DNA of 64,000 bases, from assembly GCF_003332885.2 (NCBI RefSeq), contig NZ_QOWJ01000004.1, positions 62,001 through 126,000 of the forward strand. Direction: 5' to 3'. Made by a program: the position numbers and the translations under genes. The notes beneath the pieces were generated by a model. The model was not told the DNA's origin. It ran no database searches and saw nothing but the letters and a program-made list of their open reading frames with translations. The stretch is from Paracnuella aquatica. Its GTDB lineage: Bacteria; Bacteroidota; Bacteroidia; Chitinophagales; Chitinophagaceae. Shown one piece after another: positions 17,319-25,679 of this stretch (position 1 is its first letter; every line of letters begins with the position of its first letter).

Positions 17319-18845
17319 ATGGATTGCATCATCACCATAGAAATAGGCACCGGCTCAATAAGGGTTGCGGCATTTGATTTGACCGGCGAGTTGCTGGGCT
17401 CATCAAAGGGATCCTACCCTACTTTCCATTCACGGCCCGATTACAGCGAGCAGGATCCTGAACAGATCTTTATTACGCTGCTGTACATGCTCAAAAATTT
17501 TCTCAACGAAAAGATCTATCCGAAAAACCATAAAGTAGTCAGCATTTGCTTTAGTTCGGCCATGCACAGCGTGCTGGCCATTAACAAAAACGGTGTGCCC
17601 ATTGGCAATGCCATTGTATGGTCCGACAACCGCGCCAAAAAAGAAGCAGGTGATCTAAGGGCCTCCGACATTGGCAAGCAATTGTACCAAATGACTGGCA
17701 CACCAATTCATGCCATGTCGCCGCTGAACAAGATCACCTGGATGAAAAACAACAACCGGGAATTGTTTGAAGCAGCACATAAATTTTTATCCATTAAAAC
17801 ATACATCATTGAGCAACTTACCGGTGAGTATGTGGTAGACTACAGCGTTGCATCGGCTACCGGCCTGCTCAACATTCACACACTGCAGTGGGAAGACCTT
17901 GCGTTGGAACGTGCAGGCCTAAAAAAGTCGATGCTGGCCGATGCGGTGCCTGTTTTTTATGCGCCCAAAAAATTAAAACGCCAGTACCAAACATCGCTTG
18001 GCCTGCCCGAAAACACCAAGCTGCTGGTGGGCTCCAGCGATGGCTGTATGGCCACATTGGGCGCTGGTGTTTGGGGCGATGAAAAAGCAACGGTAACGCT
18101 GGAAGAAAGCGGTGCCGTTCGGGTTGTGGGCAAAAAAGTATTGCAGGATGAACAACAGGGTTTGTTCAACTATGTGCTTACTGAAGGATGTTACGTATCT
18201 GGCGGACCCACCAACAATGCAGGTTCGGCATTTGAATGGTTTGCCACGCAGTTTGGCGATTTTAAAAAAGTGTTCGACCTGGAAGACTGCATTGATGATT
18301 TGTTGAGCGAAGCATCACGTGTGCCCGCAGGCTCGGAAGGATTGATCTTTTTGCCGTACCTGCAGGGCGAACGGGCACCCATCTGGAACGCCAATGCAAG
18401 GGGCTCTTATTTTGGTTTGAACATCAAACACGAACAGCGGCATTTTATCCGTGCCACCATTGAAGGAATCTTGTTTGCATTTTACAATATTGGTAAAACA
18501 CTGGAGCGGCACCGCAGCTTTAAAAGCCTTTCGGCCAACGGCACTTATGCCGCTTACCCGCTGTGGACGCAGATGATAGCCGACATGTTCAACAAACCGG
18601 TTTCGGTAAAATTAAATTCGGGACCCGACAGCGTTGCCTGCGGCGCCTTCCTGGTAAGTGCTACCGAAATGGGCCTCTTCGATAGCCTGGAGCAGGCGGC
18701 GCAAAAAGTAAAACTGCTCGAAAATTTTCATCCCAACGGGCAGCACCACGAAACATACATGAAGCTGTTTGCCATCTTCGAACGATTGAGCACAAAACTC
18801 TTTGATGAATTTGAAGCCATTGCAGAACTGCAACAACATAGCTGA
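17319..18845 (+). CDS. FGGY-family carbohydrate kinase, gluconokinase-like
   Basis: This is a cytosolic kinase of 508 residues from ATG 17319; an in-frame TTG at 17313 would add two. N-terminal FGGY domain: IEIGTGSIRVAAFD phosphate loop, WSDNRA, and TGTPIHAMSPLNKITW, which is typical of gluconokinases. C-terminal FGGY domain: GSSDGCMATLGAGVWG and SGGPTNNAGSAFEWF, with the LPYLQGERAP signature. The second phosphate-binding motif, normally GTSGA, reads EESGA (Glu262-Glu263-Ser264-Gly265-Ala266). The Gly and Thr that approach the ATP phosphates are replaced by acids, which is odd and could reduce activity. It would phosphorylate an aldonate or sugar imported by neighbours. It lies 10 nt after the AraC gene and 32 nt before the transporter. 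Confidence 0.85.
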   Translation: MDCIITIEIGTGSIRVAAFDLTGELLGSSKGSYPTFHSRPDYSEQDPEQIFITLLYMLKNFLNEKIYPKNHKVVSICFSSAMHSVLAINKNGVPIGNAIVWSDNRAKKEAGDLRASDIGKQLYQMTGTPIHAMSPLNKITWMKNNNRELFEAAHKFLSIKTYIIEQLTGEYVVDYSVASATGLLNIHTLQWEDLALERAGLKKSMLADAVPVFYAPKKLKRQYQTSLGLPENTKLLVGSSDGCMATLGAGVWGDEKATVTLEESGAVRVVGKKVLQDEQQGLFNYVLTEGCYVSGGPTNNAGSAFEWFATQFGDFKKVFDLEDCIDDLLSEASRVPAGSEGLIFLPYLQGERAPIWNANARGSYFGLNIKHEQRHFIRATIEGILFAFYNIGKTLERHRSFKSLSANGTYAAYPLWTQMIADMFNKPVSVKLNSGPDSVACGAFLVSATEMGLFDSLEQAAQKVKLLENFHPNGQHHETYMKLFAIFERLSTKLFDEFEAIAELQQHS

Positions 18846-18877
18846 CCTAAAATCTCTTTTTTATCCAACCACTTGCC

Positions 18878-20020
18878 ATGAATAAAACGTCTGTTTACAA
18901 GTTCTTTTATGCCGCAACCGCAGTGTTACTGGTTGCATGGATCATCGTCACGTTTCAGCAAATGCACAACTGGGGCGGCTGGCTCCTCAGCCTTGCATTT
19001 TTAACCCTGTCCATTGCGTTCCGCGGGCATAAGTTCCTCAAAGGTTTTTCATACACCATCCTCATTTTCGCGGCCGTCAGCCTGTCGATGTATTACCCGC
19101 AGTATTTTAAAACCGTTGGCGATTTTAACCTCACCGGCCTCATCGTGCCCCTGTTGCAACTGATCATGTTTGGCATGGGCACTGAGCTTACGCTGAAAGA
19201 TTTTTCGCAGATTGTGAAAATGCCGAAAGGTGTGGTCATTGGCGTTGTATGCCACTACACCATCATGCCGTTCATTGGTTTTGGCGTAGCCAATATGTTC
19301 AACTTTCCGCCGGAAATCGCTGCCGGCATTATCCTCGTGGGTTGCTCACCCAGCGGTCTTGCATCCAACGTAATGTGCTATTTGTCGCGGGGCAACCTGG
19401 CACTTTCCGTTTCGGTAACCACCGCTTCTACACTGGTAGCGCCCATCTTCACACCATTGCTCATGCAGTGGCTGGGCGGCAGTTTCATTACCATTCATTT
19501 CCTCGACATGGTTTGGGAAATGGTGCAAATGGTGGTAGTGCCGGTTGCCTTGGGTATTCTTGTTCGTTACCTGCTGAAAGGCCGCTCGGAGTGGCTCAAC
19601 AAAGTGTTGCCAATTACTTCAATGGTGGGCATTGTGCTCATCCTGGTAGTGATCATTGCCAAGGGCCGCGATGCGCTGCTGCAAGTGGGCGGCCTCATTA
19701 TACTAGCTACTTTCCTGCACAACACATTTGGTTACCTGCTGGGTTACTGGTCGGCAAGGCTGCTGAAATTTGATGAACGCGACAGCCGCACCATTGCGTT
19801 GGAAGTAGGCATGCAGAATGCCGGTCTTGCCTCTGCATTGGCATCAAAAATCAGTACCAACCCAGCAGTGGCACTGGCCCCGGCCATTTTCGGCCCGATG
19901 ATGAATATTACCGGCTCACTCCTTTCCAGCTACTGGCACAACCGCATTCCAAAAGACAGTGCGCCGGAGCCCGATACAACTGTCGACAAAAAAGAAGTGA
20001 TTGAAGCAAACGCACTATAA
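18878..20020 (+). CDS. BASS family (bile acid:sodium symporter-like) transporter
   Basis: This 380-residue inner-membrane protein has about ten hydrophobic segments and an Asp/Glu-rich cytosolic tail. BASS signatures are GMGTELTLKDF near 105, GCSPSGLASNVMCYLSRGN near 160 (Na+-site crossover) and EVGMQNAGLASALA in the C-terminal repeat. Family members carry bile acids in animals, but bacterial and plant ones carry pyruvate, ketopantoate, glycolate and other small organic acids with Na+. It sits between a sugar kinase and an exported RraA-like aldolase in one operon. I therefore infer a role in taking up a keto acid or sugar acid made in the periplasm. The substrate is not visible in the sequence. 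Confidence 0.85.
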   Translation: MNKTSVYKFFYAATAVLLVAWIIVTFQQMHNWGGWLLSLAFLTLSIAFRGHKFLKGFSYTILIFAAVSLSMYYPQYFKTVGDFNLTGLIVPLLQLIMFGMGTELTLKDFSQIVKMPKGVVIGVVCHYTIMPFIGFGVANMFNFPPEIAAGIILVGCSPSGLASNVMCYLSRGNLALSVSVTTASTLVAPIFTPLLMQWLGGSFITIHFLDMVWEMVQMVVVPVALGILVRYLLKGRSEWLNKVLPITSMVGIVLILVVIIAKGRDALLQVGGLIILATFLHNTFGYLLGYWSARLLKFDERDSRTIALEVGMQNAGLASALASKISTNPAVALAPAIFGPMMNITGSLLSSYWHNRIPKDSAPEPDTTVDKKEVIEANAL

Positions 20021-20049
20021 ACCCTGTTCATTAAAAAAAGTAACCATAT

Positions 20050-21033
20050 ATGTTCAAAACAAAACGATTGCTGGCCGCCCTTATACTGACTATTGCATTG
20101 AATCCACTTCATGCACAATTTGTACAGGCCAGTAAAGACGAACTGATTGCACTCACACCCGAATGGAAAGGCGAACGTTTTGCCGACGGCCGCCCCAAAG
20201 TGTCGGATGATATCCTTCGCCGCATGAAGGCGGTAACCATCGAAGAAGCCTGGGCACTCATCAGCGGTGCCGGTTACCGCTACCAGATTGCCGATGGCTG
20301 GGGCCAGATCATTAACCCCGACAGCGTGCTGGTGGGCCGCGCATTTACCACCACGTTTATGCCGGGCCGCCCCGATGTTTGGAAAGCCATTGATTCGATG
20401 GGCAAAAAAGAAGGCCGGCTGGCGCAAAACGTGTGGGCCGTGGAGCAACTAAGCAAAGGCGACGTTTATGTGGCCGACCAGTTTGGCGCTAAAAAGAACG
20501 GCCCCACCATCGGCGATCGTGTAGGTACCGCCATTTATACCCGCACCGGCAACGGCATTGTGTACGATGGCGCCCTGCGTGATGTGGAAGGCCTGAAAGA
20601 AATGGGCGGTTTTACTTCTTATTTCAGCAGCTACGATCCTTCGTTTCACAACCCCGGAGGTGGCCCCAACAGGGATCTGACCACCATGATCGTAGGCATT
20701 AACCGGCCTACCCGCATCCGCACGGTTACCGTTATGCCGGGCGATGTGGTGTTGGGTAAAATGGGCGTCGTGATTTTCATTCCACCGCACCTTGCCGAAA
20801 GAGTAGTAAAAAGCTCGGAGCTGGTTCGGCTGGAAGATATGTTTGGCCAACTCCGCATCCGCGAAGGAAAGTATACCGCCGGGCAGATCGATACCCGCTG
20901 GGCCGATCCCATCCAGAAAGACTTTACGCAATGGCTTAAAGACAATGTGAACAAGCTGCCCGTGGCCCGCGAACAGGTGCAGGAGATCATCAAACAACGC
21001 GAAAGCACAACCCAGCAAACCAACAGTTATTAA
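20050..21033 (+). CDS. Exported RraA/HMG-aldolase family protein, paralogue 1
   Basis: At 327 residues, it has a Sec signal peptide (MFKTKRLLAALILTIALNPLHA). The N-terminal region WKGERFADGRPKVSDDILRRM is shared with the second copy in this operon. The RraA-type swivelling domain includes KGDVYVADQFG and GIVYDGALRDVEGLKEMG; Arg177-Asp178 match the catalytic Arg-Asp of 4-hydroxy-4-methyl-2-oxoglutarate aldolases, and MPGDVVLGKMGVVIFIPPHLAE follows. These metal-dependent enzymes split 4-hydroxy-2-keto acids to pyruvate or decarboxylate oxaloacetate; RNase E inhibition is a side role of E. coli RraA. Export from the cytosol is unusual for the family. It lies directly after the BASS transporter (29 nt) and before the Tat-exported dehydratase, suggesting periplasmic keto-acid cleavage. 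The function is inferred. Confidence 0.85.
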   Translation: MFKTKRLLAALILTIALNPLHAQFVQASKDELIALTPEWKGERFADGRPKVSDDILRRMKAVTIEEAWALISGAGYRYQIADGWGQIINPDSVLVGRAFTTTFMPGRPDVWKAIDSMGKKEGRLAQNVWAVEQLSKGDVYVADQFGAKKNGPTIGDRVGTAIYTRTGNGIVYDGALRDVEGLKEMGGFTSYFSSYDPSFHNPGGGPNRDLTTMIVGINRPTRIRTVTVMPGDVVLGKMGVVIFIPPHLAERVVKSSELVRLEDMFGQLRIREGKYTAGQIDTRWADPIQKDFTQWLKDNVNKLPVAREQVQEIIKQRESTTQQTNSY

Positions 21034-21111
21034 ACCCGATAAGCTGGCGGCAAAACTGGGCCGCCGGCCCCTTTCAACCAATCAATTTACAAACCATCAA
21101 AACAAGGATAC

Positions 21112-22389
21112 ATGTCTACTTCCAGAAGATCATTTTTATCTAAAGCCGGTCTGGCTGCGGCTTTGGCTCCCTTAGCTCCCATTGCATCGTTTGGCCAGCC
21201 GCTTGAGCAGGCTGTTGACAACCAGGTAAAATTTTCCGCTCCTTCCGATTTGAAAATTACGGATGTAACCTGCGGTTACATCCGTGGCAGCCTGTTTGTA
21301 AAGGTGAACACTAACCAAGGCATTTATGGCCTGGGCGAAGGTGTGGATGCCATTGGCGGCACCTATCACCTGGTGCAAAGCCTGGGCAGAAGGCTGCGGG
21401 GACAAAGCCCATTGAACCCACATAAAATTTTTGAAGACCTGCGCCGCAGTGCACACTTTGGTGGCGGCCAGTCGGGTATGTATGTAGCGGTATTGTCGGC
21501 TATCGAAACAGCGATGTGGGATCTGACCGGCAAAGCGTTTAACATGCCGGTGTACCAATTGCTGGGCGGCAAGTTGCGCGACCGTGTAAGGGTATATTGC
21601 GATACGGCACTTTACCGCAACCGGTTTCCTTCGCCAAAAGACTTTGCAGATGCAGCGACAGAGGCCATTAAAAAATGGAATTTCGATGCGCTAAAATTTG
21701 ATATTGACTACGCATCTGACCCCGATAAGAAAGACCGGTACAACTGGACAGCCAGCCCCGGTGAATTACAACGGATGTACGACCAACTGGCTGCAGTACG
21801 CCAGGCGGTTGGGCCAAAAATTGACCTGTGCGTGGACATGCACGGCCGCTACGATTATGTAACGGCGCAGGCCATTGCCAAAAAAGTAGAACCGCTGAAC
21901 CTTACCTGGCTGGAAGAGCCAGTGCCTGCAGAAAACTTTGCAGCATACAAGCAAATTGCGGCAGAAACAACTACACCAATCTCTGGCGGCGAAAACGTTT
22001 ACCTCGGTTATGGTTTTAAGCAACTGCTGGATAATGGCGTTGACATTGTAATGCCGGATCTGCAGAAATGCGGCGGTTTGGGCGAAGGACAGCGCATTGC
22101 CAACCTGGCCAACATGTACTATGTTCCGTTCTCACCACACATGGTTGCCTCGCTGCTGGGTGCAATGGCTTGTGCACACGTTTGTGTAACAGTGCCCAAC
22201 TTCCACCTGATGGAGTGGCAGTCTTATTTCCATACTGAGCCAATGTTCCGCGAAATTGTAACCTTCGACGAAAAGAACTGGGTAAAAGACAGCTACATTA
22301 CTGTATCTGAAAAGCCCGGCATTGGCGTTGACCTGAATATGGAAGCAATGAAAAAGTATGCAACGCCCAACGTTCCATTCTTTGCTTAA
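21112..22389 (+). CDS. Tat-exported enolase-superfamily sugar-acid dehydratase (galactonate/mannonate dehydratase-like)
   Basis: At 425 residues, it begins with a twin-arginine signal (SRRSFLSKAGLAAALAPLAPI, cleaved near SFGQ). The body is a mandelate-racemase/muconate-lactonising type enolase fold. Metal ligands are Asp242, Glu268 and Glu294, evenly spaced by 26 residues, in VDMHGR, LEEPV and GGENV. His244 and His343 (PFSPHM) fit the acid/base pair of the galactonate/mannonate dehydratase group. Such enzymes remove water from aldonates to give 2-keto-3-deoxy-aldonates. Export of a Mg-dependent dehydratase through Tat is unusual. Its neighbours are exported RraA-like aldolases, a BASS carrier and a kinase. 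The exact sugar acid cannot be read from the sequence. Confidence 0.85.
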   Translation: MSTSRRSFLSKAGLAAALAPLAPIASFGQPLEQAVDNQVKFSAPSDLKITDVTCGYIRGSLFVKVNTNQGIYGLGEGVDAIGGTYHLVQSLGRRLRGQSPLNPHKIFEDLRRSAHFGGGQSGMYVAVLSAIETAMWDLTGKAFNMPVYQLLGGKLRDRVRVYCDTALYRNRFPSPKDFADAATEAIKKWNFDALKFDIDYASDPDKKDRYNWTASPGELQRMYDQLAAVRQAVGPKIDLCVDMHGRYDYVTAQAIAKKVEPLNLTWLEEPVPAENFAAYKQIAAETTTPISGGENVYLGYGFKQLLDNGVDIVMPDLQKCGGLGEGQRIANLANMYYVPFSPHMVASLLGAMACAHVCVTVPNFHLMEWQSYFHTEPMFREIVTFDEKNWVKDSYITVSEKPGIGVDLNMEAMKKYATPNVPFFA

Positions 22390-22427
22390 ATAAAAACGTA
22401 CAGGCAGAAGTGTAGTGCATTTCAAAA

Positions 22428-22483
22428 GTTCACTTGTTCACGGGTTCACGAGTTTTTTGAAACCAACCTGTGAACTCGTGAAC
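22428..22483. repeat. GTTCAC-type short direct and inverted repeat
   Basis: GTTCAC occurs at 22428, 22436 and 22444 with an 8-nt period, and its complement GTGAAC occurs at 22470 and 22478. The outermost perfect stem is 11 bp (22444-22454 with 22473-22483). It lies in the 203-nt gap between the dehydratase and the beta-helix gene. There is no T-run, so it is not a clear terminator. It could act as an mRNA-stabilising hairpin or be a dispersed repeat. Confidence 0.6.
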
Positions 22484-22592
22484 TAATCAAACTTAGCCGC
22501 TCTTCTGCCTGTTGTTTCTCCCCGCAACAACCCTCTACTGCAGCGCACTTGCCGCAGGTATCGCTGCACCACCAACGAACCCCAAATGGCTT

Positions 22593-24239
22593 ATGCGCAT
22601 TTCCTTTTTTGCAATTGCTGCCATTGCCTGTAGCATTCCCGTATTTTCTGCCTCTGCACAAAACATTGCCGCCAACACCTCGCTGGTGTATCCCGGCGCC
22701 GATGGCAAACTGGTGTATGTTAAGGATAGTTTGGGCAACCGCATCCCCGATTTTTCCAATGCAGGCTACAAAGGCGGCGGTGTGCCGCTGCCTCATGTGC
22801 AGGCAAAAGTTACGGTATGGCCCATTGCCGGCGACAACTCGGCACGGCTGCAAGCCGTCATTGATAGTGTTGCTGCATTGCCGCCCGATGCGCATGGATT
22901 TCGCGGTGCCATTTTGCTAAAAATGGGGCAATACCTTTTGGAAAAACCGTTGTACATCCGCGGCTCCGGCGTTGTGCTGCGCGGCGAAGGTGCTAACGAC
23001 ATTGGCACTGTGCTGGTGGGCAAAATGCCAAAGGCTGCACCAACCGGTGGCCCGATGCGGGGCGGCCGGCCAGCACTGATCAACATTGCCGGCGAAGCGG
23101 GCACACAGTTACAGGAGGAAAGCAAACAAACCATTACCGATAGTTATGTGCCGGTTGGTGCTACCTCTTTTTCTGTTGCTAATGCAAAGGGCTTTAAAGT
23201 GGGCGATGCGGTAACCGTTCGGCGCATGGGTAATGCGGACTGGATCAAAACCATTGGTGCAGACAGTGCTACCGTAGGCCGCAACCGCTGGCAGCCGTTC
23301 AACATTCATTACGACCGGATCATTGTTGCCATCAAAGGAAATACAATTACCATTGATGCACCTATTTTTTGCGCCATCGAAACACGCTGGGGCGGTGGCG
23401 AGTTGATCCGCTACTCCGACAACCGCATCGCACAAACAGCCGTTGAAAACCTGCGTGGCGTTTCCGATTTCGATCCATCTGTGCGTACCCGCAACTACGG
23501 CAATATGGACCGCGACAAACTCGATCCGAAATTCCAATACCAGGGCGATGAATATTATTCCGATGAAGCGCATTACTTCAATTTCATCAACATCAGCAAT
23601 GCTAAAAATGTGTGGGTGCGCAACATCACGGCACTGCATTTTGGCAACAGCGTGGTGCAGGTAGCTGCAGGCAGCAAGTGGGTAACGGTGCAGGACTGCG
23701 AATCGTGGGAACCTGTTTCGATGCGCATGGGCGCCCGCCGTTTTACGTACCAAATGAATGGCCAATTGTGCTTGGTGCAGCGCTGCTTTTCGCAAAAAGG
23801 CCGCCACTCGTTTGTGCTGCAGGGCCACGAGGCCAGCGGCAATGTATTTTTGGATTGCAAAGCAGTGAACCCCTACTCCACCAGCGAGCCGCACAACCAT
23901 TGGGTAAACGGTGTGCTGTATGATAATGTGCAGGCACCGCTTAGTGCACGGTACTGGGATTACATCATTGGATGGGCCGGCGCCAACATTGTGTTCTGGA
24001 ACTGCGTAGGCGATTTTTTGGTGCAAAGCCCGCCCACCGCGCAAAACTATTCGTTTGGCCATGTGGGCGTAAATGCAGTGGTGTTCAACGCAGGCCTGCA
24101 AGACCTGACCAAACCCGTGGGACATGTGGAGTCGATGGATGCACATGTAAGCCCCAAAAGTTTATACCGAACCCAATTGAAAGAAAGACTGGGCGTACAG
24201 GCACTGGCCGGTATTGCGCATAAAGGCAGCGATGATTGA
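22593..24239 (+). CDS. Secreted right-handed parallel beta-helix protein
   Basis: The open frame reaches back to a TTG at 22512, but ATG 22593 gives a natural signal peptide (MRISFFAIAAIACSIPVFSASA) and a 548-residue protein. The body has beta-helix character: GAILLKMGQYLLEKPLYIRGSGVVLRGEG, then repeated short strands (FINISNAKNVWVRNITALHFGNSVVQVA, VTVQDCES, CLVQRCFSQ, NVFLDCKA) and a conserved GHEASGN and EPHNHWVNG segment. Such folds include pectate lyases, uronate-acting lyases and glycosidases. I cannot name a catalytic residue or PL/GH family. The neighbours (aldonate dehydratase, RraA) suggest it releases acidic sugars, but this is only context. A GXP/GGRP-rich loop near 150-160 may be flexible. 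Confidence 0.7.
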   Translation: MRISFFAIAAIACSIPVFSASAQNIAANTSLVYPGADGKLVYVKDSLGNRIPDFSNAGYKGGGVPLPHVQAKVTVWPIAGDNSARLQAVIDSVAALPPDAHGFRGAILLKMGQYLLEKPLYIRGSGVVLRGEGANDIGTVLVGKMPKAAPTGGPMRGGRPALINIAGEAGTQLQEESKQTITDSYVPVGATSFSVANAKGFKVGDAVTVRRMGNADWIKTIGADSATVGRNRWQPFNIHYDRIIVAIKGNTITIDAPIFCAIETRWGGGELIRYSDNRIAQTAVENLRGVSDFDPSVRTRNYGNMDRDKLDPKFQYQGDEYYSDEAHYFNFINISNAKNVWVRNITALHFGNSVVQVAAGSKWVTVQDCESWEPVSMRMGARRFTYQMNGQLCLVQRCFSQKGRHSFVLQGHEASGNVFLDCKAVNPYSTSEPHNHWVNGVLYDNVQAPLSARYWDYIIGWAGANIVFWNCVGDFLVQSPPTAQNYSFGHVGVNAVVFNAGLQDLTKPVGHVESMDAHVSPKSLYRTQLKERLGVQALAGIAHKGSDD

Positions 24240-24275
24240 TGCGCTGCCATCGTACACTTATTTTAAACGAATGGA

Positions 24276-25205
24276 ATGATGATGAAACTCAAGACTTTTT
24301 TCCTGCTCCTTTCCGCATCCTTTTTAACGGCGCAGGCCGCATCGGCGCAAACCATTTCCAAAGAAGAAATGATGTACCTGACATCGGCATGGAAAGGCGA
24401 ACGCTTTGCAGATGGCCGGCCAAAATTGCCCGATGACATTTTGGAACGGGCGAAGAAAATTTACATCGATGATGCATGGACCGTGCTCAAGAACGAAGGT
24501 TATTTCAACCAATACGAAGGCAATTGGAAACTGGTAAATGATGTAACCATGACGGGCCGGGCCGTTACGGCCATGTACCTGCCTAGCCGCCCGGATGTGG
24601 AAAAAAACATCAAAGACCGGGGCGCCAAACAAGGCCGCACGGGCAACACCAACTCGTGGCCCATTGATGTACTGGTAAAAGGCGACCTCTACGTGGCCGA
24701 TGCGTTTGGAAAGATCAGCGGCGGTGGCATTATGGGCTCCACGCTGGCCAATTCCATCTTTGCCAAATCAGGCAATGGCGTGGTGTTCGACGGTGCTGCA
24801 CGTGACCTGCAGGAGATCCGGAAAATACAGGGATTTAATGCGCTGGTTCGTGATTTCCACCCGTCGTTCACTGAAGAAATGTTGCTGATGGGACTCAACA
24901 CGCCCATCCGCATTGGCAACGCCATAGTGCTGCCCGGCGACCTGGTGATTGCCACCATTGAAGGTGTGTTGTTTGTGCCCGCACACCTGGCCGAGCAGGT
25001 GATCAGCACTGCCGAATTTGTGGTGCGCAAAGACCAGTTTGGTTTTGAAATGGTACGCACCGGCAAATACACCACCGGCCAGATCGACAGCCAGTGGTCG
25101 GACGACATTAAAACCGAGTTTTTGCGTTGGCTGGAAAAGCACCCGGAGTTGGGTAAAATGACCCGTGCTGAACTGGACAAGGTGATGAGTAAGCGGACTT
25201 GGTAA
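24276..25205 (+). CDS. Exported RraA/HMG-aldolase family protein, paralogue 2
   Basis: At 309 residues, three ATG codons in a row (24276, 24279, 24282) open the gene; any leaves an intact signal peptide (MKLKTFFLLLSASFLTAQAASA). It is clearly paralogous to the protein at 20050: both share WKGERFADGRPK, a DDILxR helix, GRAVT/GRAFT, KGDLYVAD and the catalytic Arg176-Asp177 in VFDGAARDLQEI. The N-terminal helical extension before the RraA core is common to both and absent from short cytosolic RraA. Two diverged copies flanking a dehydratase and a beta-helix protein suggest different substrates or a mixed trimer/hexamer. It is the last gene of the AraC-led operon, 36 nt after the beta-helix gene. 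Confidence 0.85.
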   Translation: MMMKLKTFFLLLSASFLTAQAASAQTISKEEMMYLTSAWKGERFADGRPKLPDDILERAKKIYIDDAWTVLKNEGYFNQYEGNWKLVNDVTMTGRAVTAMYLPSRPDVEKNIKDRGAKQGRTGNTNSWPIDVLVKGDLYVADAFGKISGGGIMGSTLANSIFAKSGNGVVFDGAARDLQEIRKIQGFNALVRDFHPSFTEEMLLMGLNTPIRIGNAIVLPGDLVIATIEGVLFVPAHLAEQVISTAEFVVRKDQFGFEMVRTGKYTTGQIDSQWSDDIKTEFLRWLEKHPELGKMTRAELDKVMSKRTW

Positions 25206-25352
25206 GATTGATGGAAGTTCGTGTTTGGGTTAAAAGTGACAGGTGTGACCGTCGCCTATTTCACACGACAGAATCTTTGTCATGTAAAATAGATTGCAGC
25301 CATCGCCTAGAAGCAGAAGCTAACTCGAAAATCCCATTTTGGGAACTTTCTG

Positions 25353-25360
25353 TACATTTG
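25353..25360 (+). promoter_or_regulatory. Bacteroidota -7 promoter element for higBA
   Basis: TACATTTG matches the TAnnTTTG consensus exactly. Transcription would begin only a few bases before the toxin's TTG start at 25374, giving a very short leader. No well-spaced -33 TTTG is apparent. Confidence 0.4.
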
Positions 25361-25373
25361 ATAAATTTTCCGC

Positions 25374-25667
25374 TTGAGAGTTATTGCCAAAAAAGCACTT
25401 CGGGATTTTTGGCTAAAACATCCTGATTGTGAGCAACAGCTCAAAGCCTGGTATGGCGAAGCCGAAGAAGCTCTGTGGAAAGGCCCACAAGATATTAAGC
25501 GGGACTACCCCAGTGCTTCACTCCTGACTGACAACCGGGTTGTGTTTAACATTAAAGGCAACCATTACCGGCTGATTGTTAAGATCAACTATGCATACGG
25601 CATGGTGTGGATCAGATTTATAGGAACACATGCACAGTATGACAAAATCGATGCAACAACAATTTAA
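25374..25667 (+). CDS. higB: Type II toxin HigB (RelE-like mRNA interferase)
   Basis: At 97 residues, it starts at TTG 25374, which reproduces the family start MRVIAKKALRDFWLKHPDCEQQLKAWY; no ATG is available upstream. The HigB-toxin core is visible (SLLTDNRVVFNIKGNHYRLIVKINYAYGMVWIRFIGTHAQYDKID), including the basic residues and the terminal H-x-x-Y-D-K-I-D used for ribosome-dependent mRNA cleavage. The antitoxin gene follows 12 nt later, in the usual HigBA toxin-first order. A weak start codon and short leader may keep toxin synthesis low. The module sits between two large metabolic operons, as mobile toxin-antitoxin modules often do. Confidence 0.9.
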   Translation: MRVIAKKALRDFWLKHPDCEQQLKAWYGEAEEALWKGPQDIKRDYPSASLLTDNRVVFNIKGNHYRLIVKINYAYGMVWIRFIGTHAQYDKIDATTI

Positions 25668-25679
25668 AAGGCAGCAGCA

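Noticed and set aside
18878-20020. Bile-acid transport by the BASS protein
   Set aside because: The family name reflects animal members. The neighbours are sugar-acid genes, so a small organic acid is more likely.
20050-21033. Reading the RraA-like proteins as RNase E regulators or menaquinone methyltransferases
   Set aside because: Both have export signals and the aldolase Arg-Asp pair; RNase E is cytosolic and the methyltransferase name is a known mis-annotation of this family.
23109-24146. Open frame of 345 codons on the - strand opposite the beta-helix gene
   Set aside because: The + strand has a signal peptide and operon spacing; the reverse product is a His/Val/Cys-rich shadow.
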